Shown here: positions 38,330 to 50,400 of the stretch, piece by piece | Position numbering within the stretch: position 1 is the stretch's first letter | Layout: each line of letters begins with the position of its first letter | Origin: Stichopus chloronotus | Taxonomy: Eukaryota > Echinodermata > Holothuroidea > Aspidochirotida > Stichopodidae | DNA length: 64,000 nucleotides | NCBI GenBank assembly: GCA_021234535.1 | Contig: CM037843.1 | Coordinates: 14,019,997 to 14,083,996, forward strand | Direction: 5' to 3' | Translations under genes and position numbers: made by a program | The notes under the pieces: generated by a model | The model's database searches: none | Told to the model about the DNA's origin: nothing | The model's input: only the letters and a program-made list of their open reading frames with translations

Positions 38330-39900
38330 TAATTACAACGTGAGAAAAACATTACGATGAACTGTTGTAACATTTGGGAGAAAGACCCACGGCTTCCCAC
38401 GCACTTTTGTCTTTAAACCATGTACATTATTTTGGAATTGTTCTTGTAATGTCTGGTGTATTGGCAACATCGTAGCATTCTCTGTGTTGATGTGTCCTGT
38501 GGTCGTATACTCGAACTGCTGTGACAATTCAATGCCTTCTCGTCTGGCTAAAATCAGCCTTCGTTGCTCCGTTCATGGTTCAGTGTCTTCATTACATAGT
38601 TTTGACACAAGAAACCTGCCCTTGAAAATAGGTGAACAGCTGGTCTTTTTTTCATTCCCCCAGCTGTCAGACTGGTGACTAATTGGGACATGGTAGACCG
38701 ATTATTTTGTGGTGCTGCTCCAGTAACTTGTCATTCGTGAACCTGAGTGTGGACAAATTAAAGTCTTGGTGTGTTGCATTGTATTCTGTAGATTTGCTAA
38801 TATCTTTGTGGTATAAGCAACCTGCCATAGTCATAATTTACCATTCTAGTATGAATCACCCTATAAAGTGGTAATACTGTTATGTAGTTCACTCCTCACT
38901 TACCTATCTTGACACTTCAACTGCACTCAAATCCACCATGCCCAGTGTTAAGCCATTAGGTAAATTTCAGCATCCTCTCCATCACCCTCTTGGCAACATG
39001 AGCTATTACTCTTAGCTTTCAAAGTGGCATGTTGCATCGGTAATATTTCGGTAAAAATGACAGTGTCCATGTCGTGAACAGAAATATTTAGAGCATGGCA
39101 TGTCACAAAGTCTGTGTTCATGTGATTAATAAATTCGCGGTGCAGACATTTGCCGACCTTTTCATCTGATTAAGGTTACCTTGCAGGTTAACTTACTCTC
39201 AATGAGAGATAAAAGTTGGCAGTATCAAGAAACATAATTCATTTTACGTCTTTTCCGTACCATCAGCACCAATATTTGTAATTAAAGAAAAGTGTAAAAG
39301 AAGGTAGCTTATAAAATCTTTCATTCAATCTCTCCTGGTAGTTTTACACACGTGACAAAGCATCTTTTTTGGTCTACTTTGCTATACAAACGCACTGGCA
39401 CAGGTGCTCAAGAAAAATATATTGTGGCAATTTCTGGCAAGTCGGAGGTGATTCGATGCTAATAGACTGGGGTAATTTCTCTAGTTCTCCTGATTCCCAA
39501 CCAGGGGCACTGCTAATTTTCCTGGGCGGTACCAGCAAACACCACAAGAGAGTACATGGGAATATTATTTGACAATTGAAACAGGTAGTGCTAATAATAA
39601 TCCGATGCATAGTAGGAAACAGTTTTAGGGTAACTCTAGGAGAAAGGTTTGCATATAAAACTACTTAAAGGCAAAATTTCGCTATACCCCCAAAAGTGTA
39701 TTTATTTCCGATAGGCTACATGGGTCGCGAAAGAGCTACCAGGAGATGGTTTAACAAATTGGTTGCACCAGCACGGGGAGTCCAAAAGCCTAGTTGGAAA
39801 CCGCTGCTCCATAGTCAAATGTTGTGTTGGTGGTCTCTGTTTGCACAACCTTGGAACAAGCTGGAAACTTGTGCTGTGCAGTCATTTACAACTGGATGTG
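38330..39900 (+). other. second copy of the rbm34 3' flank, without coding sequence
   Basis: This stretch aligns with 10500-12080 along its length. Shared phrases include TTCTTGTAATGTCTGGT, CTGTGGTCGTATACTCGA, TTTGCCGACCTTTTCATCTG and CACTGGCACAGGTGCT; AATAAA is kept at 39128-39133. No rbm34 exon precedes it. It is the edge of the duplicated block whose other content is the GGT gene, so the duplication breakpoint lay in or near the rbm34 3' UTR. Confidence 0.85.
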
Positions 39901-40009
39901 GACAGATACGACATATGCCCCAAGTTTTGATACTTAAAACAGATCTAGTGGACACCAAGCACAATTTACATATTCAAATTCCCAAACCCTCGTTCTAGAA
40001 TTAGGGGTC

Positions 40010-40700
40010 AAATTATGATAACTTTGTAAAACACAATATTTCAAAAAGGGAAGCTTGAACAGATCTCACATTTTGTCTGTAGGTGTACCACATTGAGTAC
40101 AACACCCCTATAGTTCAAGGTGGAAGTCACACGTCATTTGGGGTCAACAGGGGTCAAAGTGTGAAAACATTGTAAACCCACTATCTCAAGAAGGGAAACT
40201 TGGACAAATCTAATATTTTGTATGTTGGTGTACCACAACGAGGGCAAAGCCTATTGTTTTTGGTGGAGGTTAAAGCTCCTTTGGGTCAAATTGTGACAAA
40301 GTTGTTGACAGAATGTCATTTGTGGTCAACAGGGGTCATCAGGGCCCGTCAGATTGTGAAACTTTGTAAACAGGATATCTCAAGGTTGGAAGCTTGGACA
40401 GATTTTTTTTTTAGTATGTAGGTGAACCCATTCAATACACGACCACTACTGTCTCTAGTGGAGGTCAAACGTCAAGAGGGGTCAAGCATGGATCAGATAT
40501 TTATAACTTAGTAAAAGTGATACTGTATCTCAAAAAGGAAAGCTTGCATGGATCTCATATTTGCTAGTGATGTACCATCATTGGTCGCAAAAACGTATTA
40601 TGTTTTGGTGGGGGATATTTGGGGCAACAAGGGTGAAATTGGTAAAAAAATAGATCTTGATATTTCGCGACAGGAATCTCTTGGACATATGTCTGTAATA
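40010..40700 (-). repeat. tandem repeat of the TGACCTTTGACC family, minus orientation
   Basis: About four to five units with AAAGGGAAGCTTGAACAGAT, GTGTACCACATTGAGTACA and GGTCATTTGGGGTCAACAGG-like phrases. It occupies the same place relative to the duplicated rbm34 flank as the array at 12235-12890, but in the opposite orientation. Confidence 0.8.
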
Positions 40701-41960
40701 TGCAGTTGTGTGTGTTGAGACATGATACGTATCAGTCATCATATATTACATTCATAAAAAGTCCTCATAATAAAATCATCTAAACCACAACGCATTCGTG
40801 CATTCTGGTTTCTTTGCGTGCTTGGCAAATATTTTGGAGGCTGAACACTTAGGCTTACAGGCGCCTAGAAATGGGTGGGGGGCAGAGATTTCTTGCTCAA
40901 AGTTTACTTCCAATCAGCGGGATCACTAAGCGGAACGCCACTATGTTGGCGAGTAACGTACACGTCTCCCTCAGCCGGAAACGGTGTTTCCCGAGCGTTC
41001 GAGGCTGCATGTAGGCCTACCCAATCTTAAAATAGGAATATCATGTCTGTTATTGAAAAACATCGATGAAACATGGTTATGTATAAGGGAATTTCTAGCG
41101 AAACGTCTCACGGAGAGTCCACAATTCTCAGTTAAATTTTGAAAACTAATTTTCATTGGTTCCTCAGAATGTGAAAAGAATGTAAACAAAATTACCGTGG
41201 CACCGACAGGGTCTACTGATTGGAAGGTTAACATTGGTTAACAGTATTCAACCTTTTGGCCACTGATAACTTCATACGACCTTGAATTAATGTGCATTTT
41301 CTGATACCCCGCTACAAAGTACTGATGATAATACCAACTTTGATCCACGAATTGTGTAACAAACATTGCAAGCACTACCATACTGTCGTATTGTGAGTAT
41401 TGTAACGTTTTTATCGTACAAAATACCCTAAAATCATACTGGATGCCATCTCTGCTCGACACTTGAATACCGTCGGTTGGTAGTTGCAATATGGAGATGA
41501 AAAAATCTCACGTTCGCGCCAGTAGACATTAGAAACAACCTTTGACCTCTTATCCTGGTACCTTTGTTGTGTCCCAAAGTAGCTGGTCATTGTCCCAAAA
41601 TTTTCATCCAGATCAGGTTAAATCCCCGACGAGGTTTTAAAGGCCTCCCTATTTGTGACCGTCCACATGAATGTACTTTGAATTGGAACAGTTACAGGGC
41701 CCCGCTATCTGAGCAACAACATGAACATCATTCGCAAGGATTTAGTGAACAGGCTAGCTGTGAGCTACAGCATTTCTGTTGATGGATGAGATAGATGGAC
41801 TGTAGACACAGCAACATGACAAGTCCGTGAAACAGCTCAATCAAAACGGACGCACAGACTTAGTTGTTATCATCGTCTATTTTCATCGAGAAACGAAAAA
41901 AATAGTAGAGGAATGAAATCACTGCTGGTTTATCGTAAGTTTACAATTATAAATGCTTTA
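40701..41960. other. GGT-B 3' flank, partly duplicated sequence
   Basis: No gene recognised. From about 41764 (GAGCTACAGCATT) to 41950 it aligns with 14391-14900 of copy A, with the GATA/GACA tract of copy A reduced to a few bases. Confidence 0.5.
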
Positions 41961-41964
41961 AAAT

Positions 41965-44070
41965 TTACAGAAAAATATATATATATATGATTCTTGCTAT
42001 TACAATTGATATTGCTCGCAAACTATTTCATATCTGAGGTCACCTGGATGGAAAGTACGACCTTTTACCCGGAAAGCACTTTAATGGAATATCATCCATT
42101 ATGCTTGGCATGTAAGCATGTACTCTGAGAGATGTCAGCAAAACAATGCTTAGAGAGAGGAGGAAGGCTGTCCAAAAGCTTAAGGAAATGAGAGACTGGA
42201 AATTAGAGGTAATAGTTAAACATAGTTTGAGTTGGACCATGTTTTCTGACTTAAATTATGCTACAGTTAATGACAGTTCAGCAACAATGAATAATTTCTA
42301 CGTTCTTCTTCGTCGAAACCACATTCTGAGTTTCAACTAACCAGTCAACCTCTTCTGCATTAAGACTTTTAATATAGTTTCTGTAAAATCACATAAAAGA
42401 ATTTTCTCATTTTCACATATGATCACAGACTGCTAGCTTTGCTCTCAATGGCAAATTTCCACATTCTGTTAAAAACTGTCGTGCAAGCACAACTACATAG
42501 AATGACGTGTCGATGGGACAAAGGGCGGGGGTGTACCATCAGAAAAGGAAAAAATAATGAAACTCTGTCTAGCATTGAGACAGCTGAAAATGAATGCAAC
42601 ATGAAGAAGTTACAAATCATATAGCACAATGCTGCCGATATCAAACAACAGGCCATGCTCTGCGTTTTTGATTGACACCAACTGAAGGAATCTCTTTTTT
42701 TTTTTCATTCAAAAGCATAATAAAGATTAAGAGACAACAAAAAGGAAAACATAAAGATGAAATAACAACCACTGCCTAAAATGATGTTCCCTCCAAAAAG
42801 GCCTAAGCTCCACATCTGAAAAAAAGTTGCAAATGGGTTCCTGCAATTCAGATAAACCAAGAAATTGTCTCCAATTTGCATCATTTTGCATCACTAGGCA
42901 TCTCAGTTAACTATCGAACATTTTCCCCCTCCCCTCAAACAACTCAGGGCAATTGCTCTGTGAATACATATGCCCTTCACAGGCCTTCTTCACCCTCCCC
43001 CTACTGTTGATACTCTGTGGGGAATGCTGATCTGAAAGGCAGGATTAGAAGCAAATCACTTGCAGAACTGAAAAAGTGAACTTTTCATAGTGGCAGCTTC
43101 AAATCTGATGACAAAGCTACCATTATGTGGACTTACAAAAAGACATCTAAGGCCAAAAATAATGATAACTATGGTCAAAGTGGGTTGGTGATGGGCATGC
43201 TTTGCAAACTATAGAACTATTTACCCCTCAAGCAGTTGTCAGAACTTTCACTAAAGAACAGATAAATGATAAAAGTAAGAATCTTGAATGTCTTAAAGGC
43301 AGTCACTCAGTCAGACAGCAAGAGATTGTCATTTAGGTATTTGAAAGAAGTGAATTCATTGAAACAAGATGCATGTGATTTTTTGAATTTTAATTTGCAA
43401 AATTTGCTAATACCTGAGTCAAATGAAGAATGCAGTAGAAGGATTTGTTGTCTGGAATACTGGGGACCAGAACAACAACAAAAAATCAGGAAATTTTGAT
43501 CCAATGATAAAAGCTATTCCCTGTATACTGTACTCTCAGGGTTAAGTAAAAACAAGAAGTAACTTTAATAATTTTTCTTATTGTGGTATGGATGGACTAC
43601 AAGACAGGTGTATGTGAATCTGCAAATTTCCTCGTTATGTAGACATGAATCTAAAATGGATTAAGGGTTACTCTGCCAATTTTTTAAATATTGGCTCATC
43701 TGATGATAATACCTGCAATGTGTCTGATACAATTTCAAAAGACAGGACCCGCTCAGAGGTGAAATAACCAATGCTACAGGAGGACAAGCGGTTGTGGCAT
43801 ACATTTCCACACGACTTTTTGCACTCTTTTCCTTTCAAATTGGGTACGAGCGTATCACTTCCAACAGATCGGTGTTAAAGATCATCTGCTAATTGCAAAT
43901 CTAGTCAGAAAGTGCCCATCAATGTTTACCTGAACTCTGGAGGAAAACATTGGTGACCTTTACAAAACAGCATTGCATGTTCAAAGCTAGGAAGAAACAT
44001 AAGATACATGCTCATGAATATTAAGTATGTGATGTCAACATGACAAAAACTGAAAAAAAAAAAAAGAAGA
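41965..44070. other. about 2.1 kb present only in copy B
   Basis: The copy A flank runs directly from 14900 to 14940, but the matching points in copy B (about 41965 and 44075) are some 2.1 kb apart. The extra sequence has no recognisable coding region and no clear terminal repeats. It ends at an A-rich run (44052-44070), which would suit a retroposon tail, but this is weak evidence. Confidence 0.5.
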
Positions 44071-44305
44071 AGTTTTTTCTGTCTTCTGGGGAGCATCGCT
44101 GACTAAATTTCTCAATGTAGAAACTTTTTGCCAACAGATCTGTTAAAGGGATATGTGCTCATACTCCATTTGGAAGAAGAAAATGCAAAAAGTTATGTGT
44201 GATGTATGCCACAACTGTCTTTCCTCCTTCAATCTCTATCAGCTATTAAATCACCAAACACAAGATTCAGTCCCAATTATGTTCAACTCTTTTCAAACAG
44301 CCTCT

Positions 44306-44470
44306 TCAGTAACCTGCAGGCCATCCGCCTTTCCTCGAGTCACTGTGGGCATCGAACCAACCGTCTTCCAGCCTATTGATCCCTTGCACGACAGCGATGC
44401 TGCTGCTTTCTGTGGTGTTGTGACCTTTTTCTGTGTGCAAGCGTTCAATTACGGCCTGTTCAATTATGTG
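44306..44470 (-). CDS. ggt1: GGT-B exon 10: C-terminus
   Basis: Acceptor TTCTTTGCAG, stop TGA at 44306-44308, 165 nt. It encodes [20 protein letters not shown] and ends [23 protein letters not shown]. Confidence 0.95.
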   Translation of the reverse strand, partial: HIIEQAVIERLHTEKGHNTTESSSIAVVQGINRLEDGWFDAHSDSRKGGWPAGY

Positions 44471-47400
44471 CTGCAAAGAAGACCCCAAAGACAGCATTGA
44501 TGACGGTATTATAATGTTGTGTGCCTTAATCACTGAGATCATGGCCAGGATATATTGTAGCCTTGGTAACATCTTTATCAAATTTGAATTTTAACTTCGA
44601 ATTTGATCAGTTTTTTGGATCAGAGAGCCTGAAACCTCATCAAGGACCATACACCATGTTGATCAAGGATCCAGAACCCAAATGAGATTTGCGTTTCTCC
44701 AGTACTCTGAGAGTAACAAAGTGAAGGTCACCCATCAATCAGTATGCAAATACGAACCTGTTCCGTCGACATTCAACATCTAAACATCAGAATAAGAACC
44801 CAGATTAAAGTCACCAAATGTGGGCCCCTTGAAATGTTAATACTTTTCCTCAAAAGTTAGTTTTTCAGGTTGCATGACAAGATGCTAGATATCTGACCTT
44901 ATATCAATGCCCAAAGCAAAATGTTGCCTTATGGCCTCTCAAGAAACTGAGTAGCCTGACAGAAGCTATATTATCAGGTATCCAAGTTTGCCAAGTATGC
45001 ACTGCAGATATCTAGGTACAAAAAAAGTATGTGCTCTCTAGGTTGTCATTTGATTTCATCAACTTTTTACTTGAAATACTCCAGTAAATAAAATACTTAC
45101 AATATCATTCAAGCTCTATGCCCTAACATGTGACTCAAGTATGCAGAAATTAGTTCAAAAAAGATGCACCACCAGTGTGGATGCGGTGGGTATCTAATTC
45201 GTATGTCGATCCTTGTAAGGTCACTTCATGATTCTGGTAGGTTGATTGCAAAATCAGAAAATAACATTCAAGGCCACAGAATGCTACAATAGGGGGCAAA
45301 AAGCGATCCACCTCAAATTGCTGCATAAGTTTATCAGAAAGACAGCTTATAGACATTCTAGTTCTAACAATTTTTGAAAGTCATTTACAGTGCAGTCTTT
45401 GAACAAGACCAAAAAGTGATAAAGAAATTTATTGATTCCATACAACCAGTGCCCAAACATTTTACACAGATTCATTCTTTCCTCATAGGGAAGAAATGTG
45501 GAAGGGGAGCTGGACTTTATGTAGATGTGCTAATCGCATCCCCCTAAATTTACAGTGTGGATATGACTCTGTGGGTAATTTCTGGAATGACAAAGTCTCT
45601 CTACTTACATTCCTAGATTCTGGTTCATAGAAGGCAGCTGTTGGCATCAGCTGGTCGTGAATACGTCTTCTCTCTATGGCGTCCTCAAGGTTCACTCCAA
45701 GCCACTTGGTGTACATAATTGTCTTCAAATAATAAAACATGACATAACATTGGTACAGTCGCAATGGCTTGACCAGATAAACATGCATACAGGAACACGA
45801 TATTACAATATATACCAAGGGATGAAATAGATGGATTCACATCAAAAATTTATGAATAGTTAAGGCACCCTTTCAATCTCATGCAATATTTTCCCCTGGT
45901 CCTTACAGTAAAGTGGAATTTAATTTTCTCTCTGATTGTTTAAAGTCAAGGCCACAACTACTGTACTGTTTACGGCATCCTTGAGAGAGTTACGTTTTCG
46001 AATTATCGACACTGCAATGTTTGTTCAACATCTGCTACGCAAAATGGGTCGACTGCTCACAAATTCAAACATTAATTACCAGCAAATGCTAATATCAAGT
46101 TGTTCACACTGTTTCATCCCTTGAGTGCAGTTTTGTGACTTAAACAATACAAATGCAAGACAGTTTTCTCTACAGTCAGCATTTCATGTACCTCAATCTC
46201 AGTGCAACTTAAATAGTTGCATAACAGACAACAATACTTAGAACAAGTGCCTTCAAGACAAGTACCAAAGCTCTAGATCTCTATATGACTTGGTGTAACT
46301 AAAGTAAAGACGTAAATTTAAGGAATGATATCCAGGTAAGATCTTAATGAAATGTGAAGCACAAGTGTTAAAAAACATCTGACAGTAAATTATGAAGAAC
46401 AACAAAAGGTTTTCAATTACAAGTGGTCTGGTTATGACATATGGCAAATCTCAAAATGGCAGTGTCTCAATAGATTGAATATGAACTTTTAAATTGCAAT
46501 ATCTTGGAAAGTGAATCACATATTACAACAAAATTTGGTGATGGTGTTCACTACGTGTTAGCCTCTCATTTAACAATAATATTTCATTGTTAAAAGAGGC
46601 TCACCTTACTTCTCCTTGAACATATACCAGCCATCCCCATTGCCAGGGGTTATTTGCGTTCTTTGAATATTCACGTCTTTTTCATTTCAACAGAAAGCAT
46701 AAATGCTAATTCACAGAGACTGCAGATACCAATTTTAGTCACAGCTTTTAGAAGCAACTTTAACCTATAATGGGTGGAAGCTTCATGTCTGCAGTAACGC
46801 ATGGCAAAACAAAAGGAGCATATGTCATTTGCACAATTACAGAGGACAATCAAATGTGACAGTAAAATCCAAAACTTGAAAATGTAAAAAAGAAAAAGTA
46901 AAAAGATCAAAGCACATCCAGTGAATATCATTTAAGATGGTCCTGATTAAATTTCTGCTTTCCTGAAGTGCATCAGGGTTGTGCAAAACAACATTACAGC
47001 TGCAGTCACATTTAGAACTGACATTTAGTGCAATATTATACAAGGGTTATGATGTTTGCTTTTCCTACAGCAAATGTAGTAAAGTTCGGTGTCTGAACAG
47101 TAACAAAGAGGGAACTACAAGTGGATATTTACTACGTAGATTCAAATCAAAACCAGTAGTGGTCATAATCTTCAATATGCAAACAATTAGACCACCAGGC
47201 TACAAATTGTAGTTGCAACCCAAATGAGCATCAGCTGCTACAGATCTCTTTACAAGTGACGTGCAAAATGTAATGAGAATTAAGCAGATGAACCAGTAAG
47301 CCATCTATGTATGCTTTAAGTTACCCATAATGAGTGAACACTAAACAGGAGCAGACAGTGAATCCTTTGATTGCATTTAATAAGGGCTACAATTGCACTG

Positions 47401-50400
47401 GATTATCATTGACTTCACTGCAGCAAACTTGAACGAAATAATCCTCAGCCTCGACACACAATTCCTTTTCTGTATGCAACAAATACAGTGAAAGAGAAAA
47501 AAAAAAGACCTGGAACACGCCATGAAATGATCTCCTACAGTTAACACATACATCCAAATATCCAAAATACATTGGCCTATGATTTAGGCTTTTTTTTCTT
47601 ATCTGAAGACAGATCTAGACAATTGGTCAAATAAACAGGAAATGAGCAAAATGTGCAGAGCAGCAAAATTTCTGTAGAAGTCTGCACGGGGTATTTCACA
47701 ACATGTAGAAGGTAGGCAAGCAATAAGAGCCAGTTAAAATTGTAAGAGTGCATTTAAATTTGTAACGGATCAAGATGGACAATAAAATGTGAGCTGCCTA
47801 AATCAACCCACTTTTGACTCACTGTTGCAACGGCTGTTGTAATTCTCGTTCCTCCGGAGGCACCCTGTACTTGCCTTACATTGCCCTCACCATCTATGAT
47901 GATAGTTGGGACCATGGAAGACATGGGCCGCTTCTTAGGAACGATGAAATTGGACGGTGAGGGGGGCACTCCAAAGTAGTTTTCAGCACCAGGTTGTGAA
48001 AAGTCATCCATTTCATTGTTAAAGATGATCCCGGTTCGGTTTCCTCTCACCTTCGATCCAAAGCTGAAATGTAGAGATTGGTTTTAAAAAATTGAAGAGA
48101 CACCCCTTGAAATCAGAAAAGGCACCAAGTGTAAAAAATATAAGCACTCACCAAGTCAAGTGGAATGTTATTTACCTCTCCTAAAAATGGTATAAATTTC
48201 AGTTAAATGTATTCACCAGGTAAAAAGATTGGAAGCTGATACAATTAGGGATGCTTTTTCCTCTTTACTGCAAAAATCACATCACAAAACATATTTTGCT
48301 TGAAATTTACATACTTTAAAACAATTTTCTTTTTCGAGTCCAAATGCAGTGGATTGTGCATTTCATTGTGGGTAACCTGTGATGTCATACCAGTCGTCCC
48401 AATTCAAAAACCTCTGCGTTTCTGAATACCCTTGACTACCTTCAATATTAAAGATACTTCTAAAAGTTGTGACCTTAATTTTCACATTTCAAGCTCAGTT
48501 TACAATGAAACTTGGTCTAATTTTTTAATGATATCAAATTCTAATTTTAAATTTGCACTCCAACCTTAAATGTTTTGTATGTACCCTTGAGGCAAACAGA
48601 AATTTTCCTTGGCAAGAGCTGTTTTTCTTCAACAAATCTTTAGTTTATAAGAACAAAGATCATTGGAGTGGGATTTTAAGTATCTGCAATGAAGTAATTT
48701 TCTCTTTCATTTAAGATTCCTGTTGTTACTTGTCACTGAAATCTTCCTTGAAACTGTCATTTTTTTATCTTATTTTTGACTCTGGCTTGTACTGGCTGTG
48801 GGCATATGAGTGAGTACTATGTACAAAGTATCTGGTCAAAAACCGAGTTGACTTGGTAATTATTCACTCACTGATGTTCATTTGTATGTGACACATGAGG
48901 ATCAATCTTAGTTTAACCATTTGCCCTGTGTACGTGAAGGAAACTTGACATGTTAGGAAAAACTGAACCGAATTTCACAAAACAAATCAAAGTGGCACTT
49001 TTACAGTTGAGAGCCAGTGAAAAGGGTAATTAACCCATGTCTTTACATGTCACACAGGTTCGATGCTCACAATTTTCACAGGTAATTTGTCTGCCTCACA
49101 TGTGTTAGATTTTTGCCCTCCAAAAGCTTTATTAACAGCTACAAAATCCTGACCTATTCAGACTACCCTTCATTGTAGGGGAAACTGAAGCTGGAGAAAT
49201 GCTTTGTTATTAAGGCCCTCTGTGTCTCTTCAAGGATGATGGATGAAAGAACGTGAAACCATACAGGATCAAAGTGAATGAGAAGGGATAAGAAAAGGGA
49301 CTTACTGCAAATTAACAGTAGAGGTCACTGCACATGCGTTCCCATCTTCATCTACGATGGATACGTGAGACGTCCCAGAGTCTTCCATGTTCATGAACGC
49401 AGGTTCATAGTATTCGAAAGTGTGAGTATGGTCGTCTGAAATCTGGTCTCGCAGGCGGTCGGCGTATTCTTGGCTGATCATTTCCTCCACCAGCTACAGA
49501 TGCAAGGTCAAAGTAATACTTTTAACGACACTACTCTCTGGAGACTATGCAATAACAGAGATATGCATATTGCTGTATTACATAACTTTCCTTCATGGTT
49601 ACGGAAAAAAAATATAATTTCTTTGGACGACTGCTTGACTTCACATTGCTTCCAAAATGAAATTGACTCACTACATTTAAGGAAGACGACTTCTGATCCT
49701 GAAGATTCAGTATCTGGTTGATGTCATTCTACTTTTGATTATCCATATAACGTGATATGGATACGTCACAAACTATTACCATCATATAATGAGCAATTAA
49801 AATGCACAGCACTTACTTATCCTATTTATTTTGGCTATCTGGACACATCCGTCCTTCAAATCAGTGACCAGCATCCCCAATGCTTAACTGTTACATTATG
49901 CCACAGGGAAAACAGAAACATTTTTTTTTTAACAAAAAAGCTCTGTAGCGACCGTTATGATACAGAACACACTGCTGTGATACCGGCATTTTAACGACTA
50001 AACTACAATGTTCTGGAAGCAAGCAAAGCATATCATAGTGAGCTGAGAGAGAAGAAGTTATTCCTTTATTAAAACCCACACACTTTTAGTGTTTACCTGA
50101 AAAACTAGATCAATCAGAGCTGCCAAAGAAAGGACTGTTACTATGTTAATTGAAACAGAGATTTCATAGTGTGACAGCAGGCACATTACCTGTTCAGAAT
50201 GGTTATCTCTTTTGTGGGTTTGACCTGGTAAATACAGAAATTTTTCGGGTGTCACGTGACCAAAAAGTAACCAAAGCTGTCAGCCTATCTTGCCCATCTC
50301 ACTAACACTAAAAGTCAACACACTAACAGAAATTTTGGTTCTATTAAATAACCAGCTATAAAGACAGTCAATAGTGGTTAAATACTTGAAACTTGGCTTA

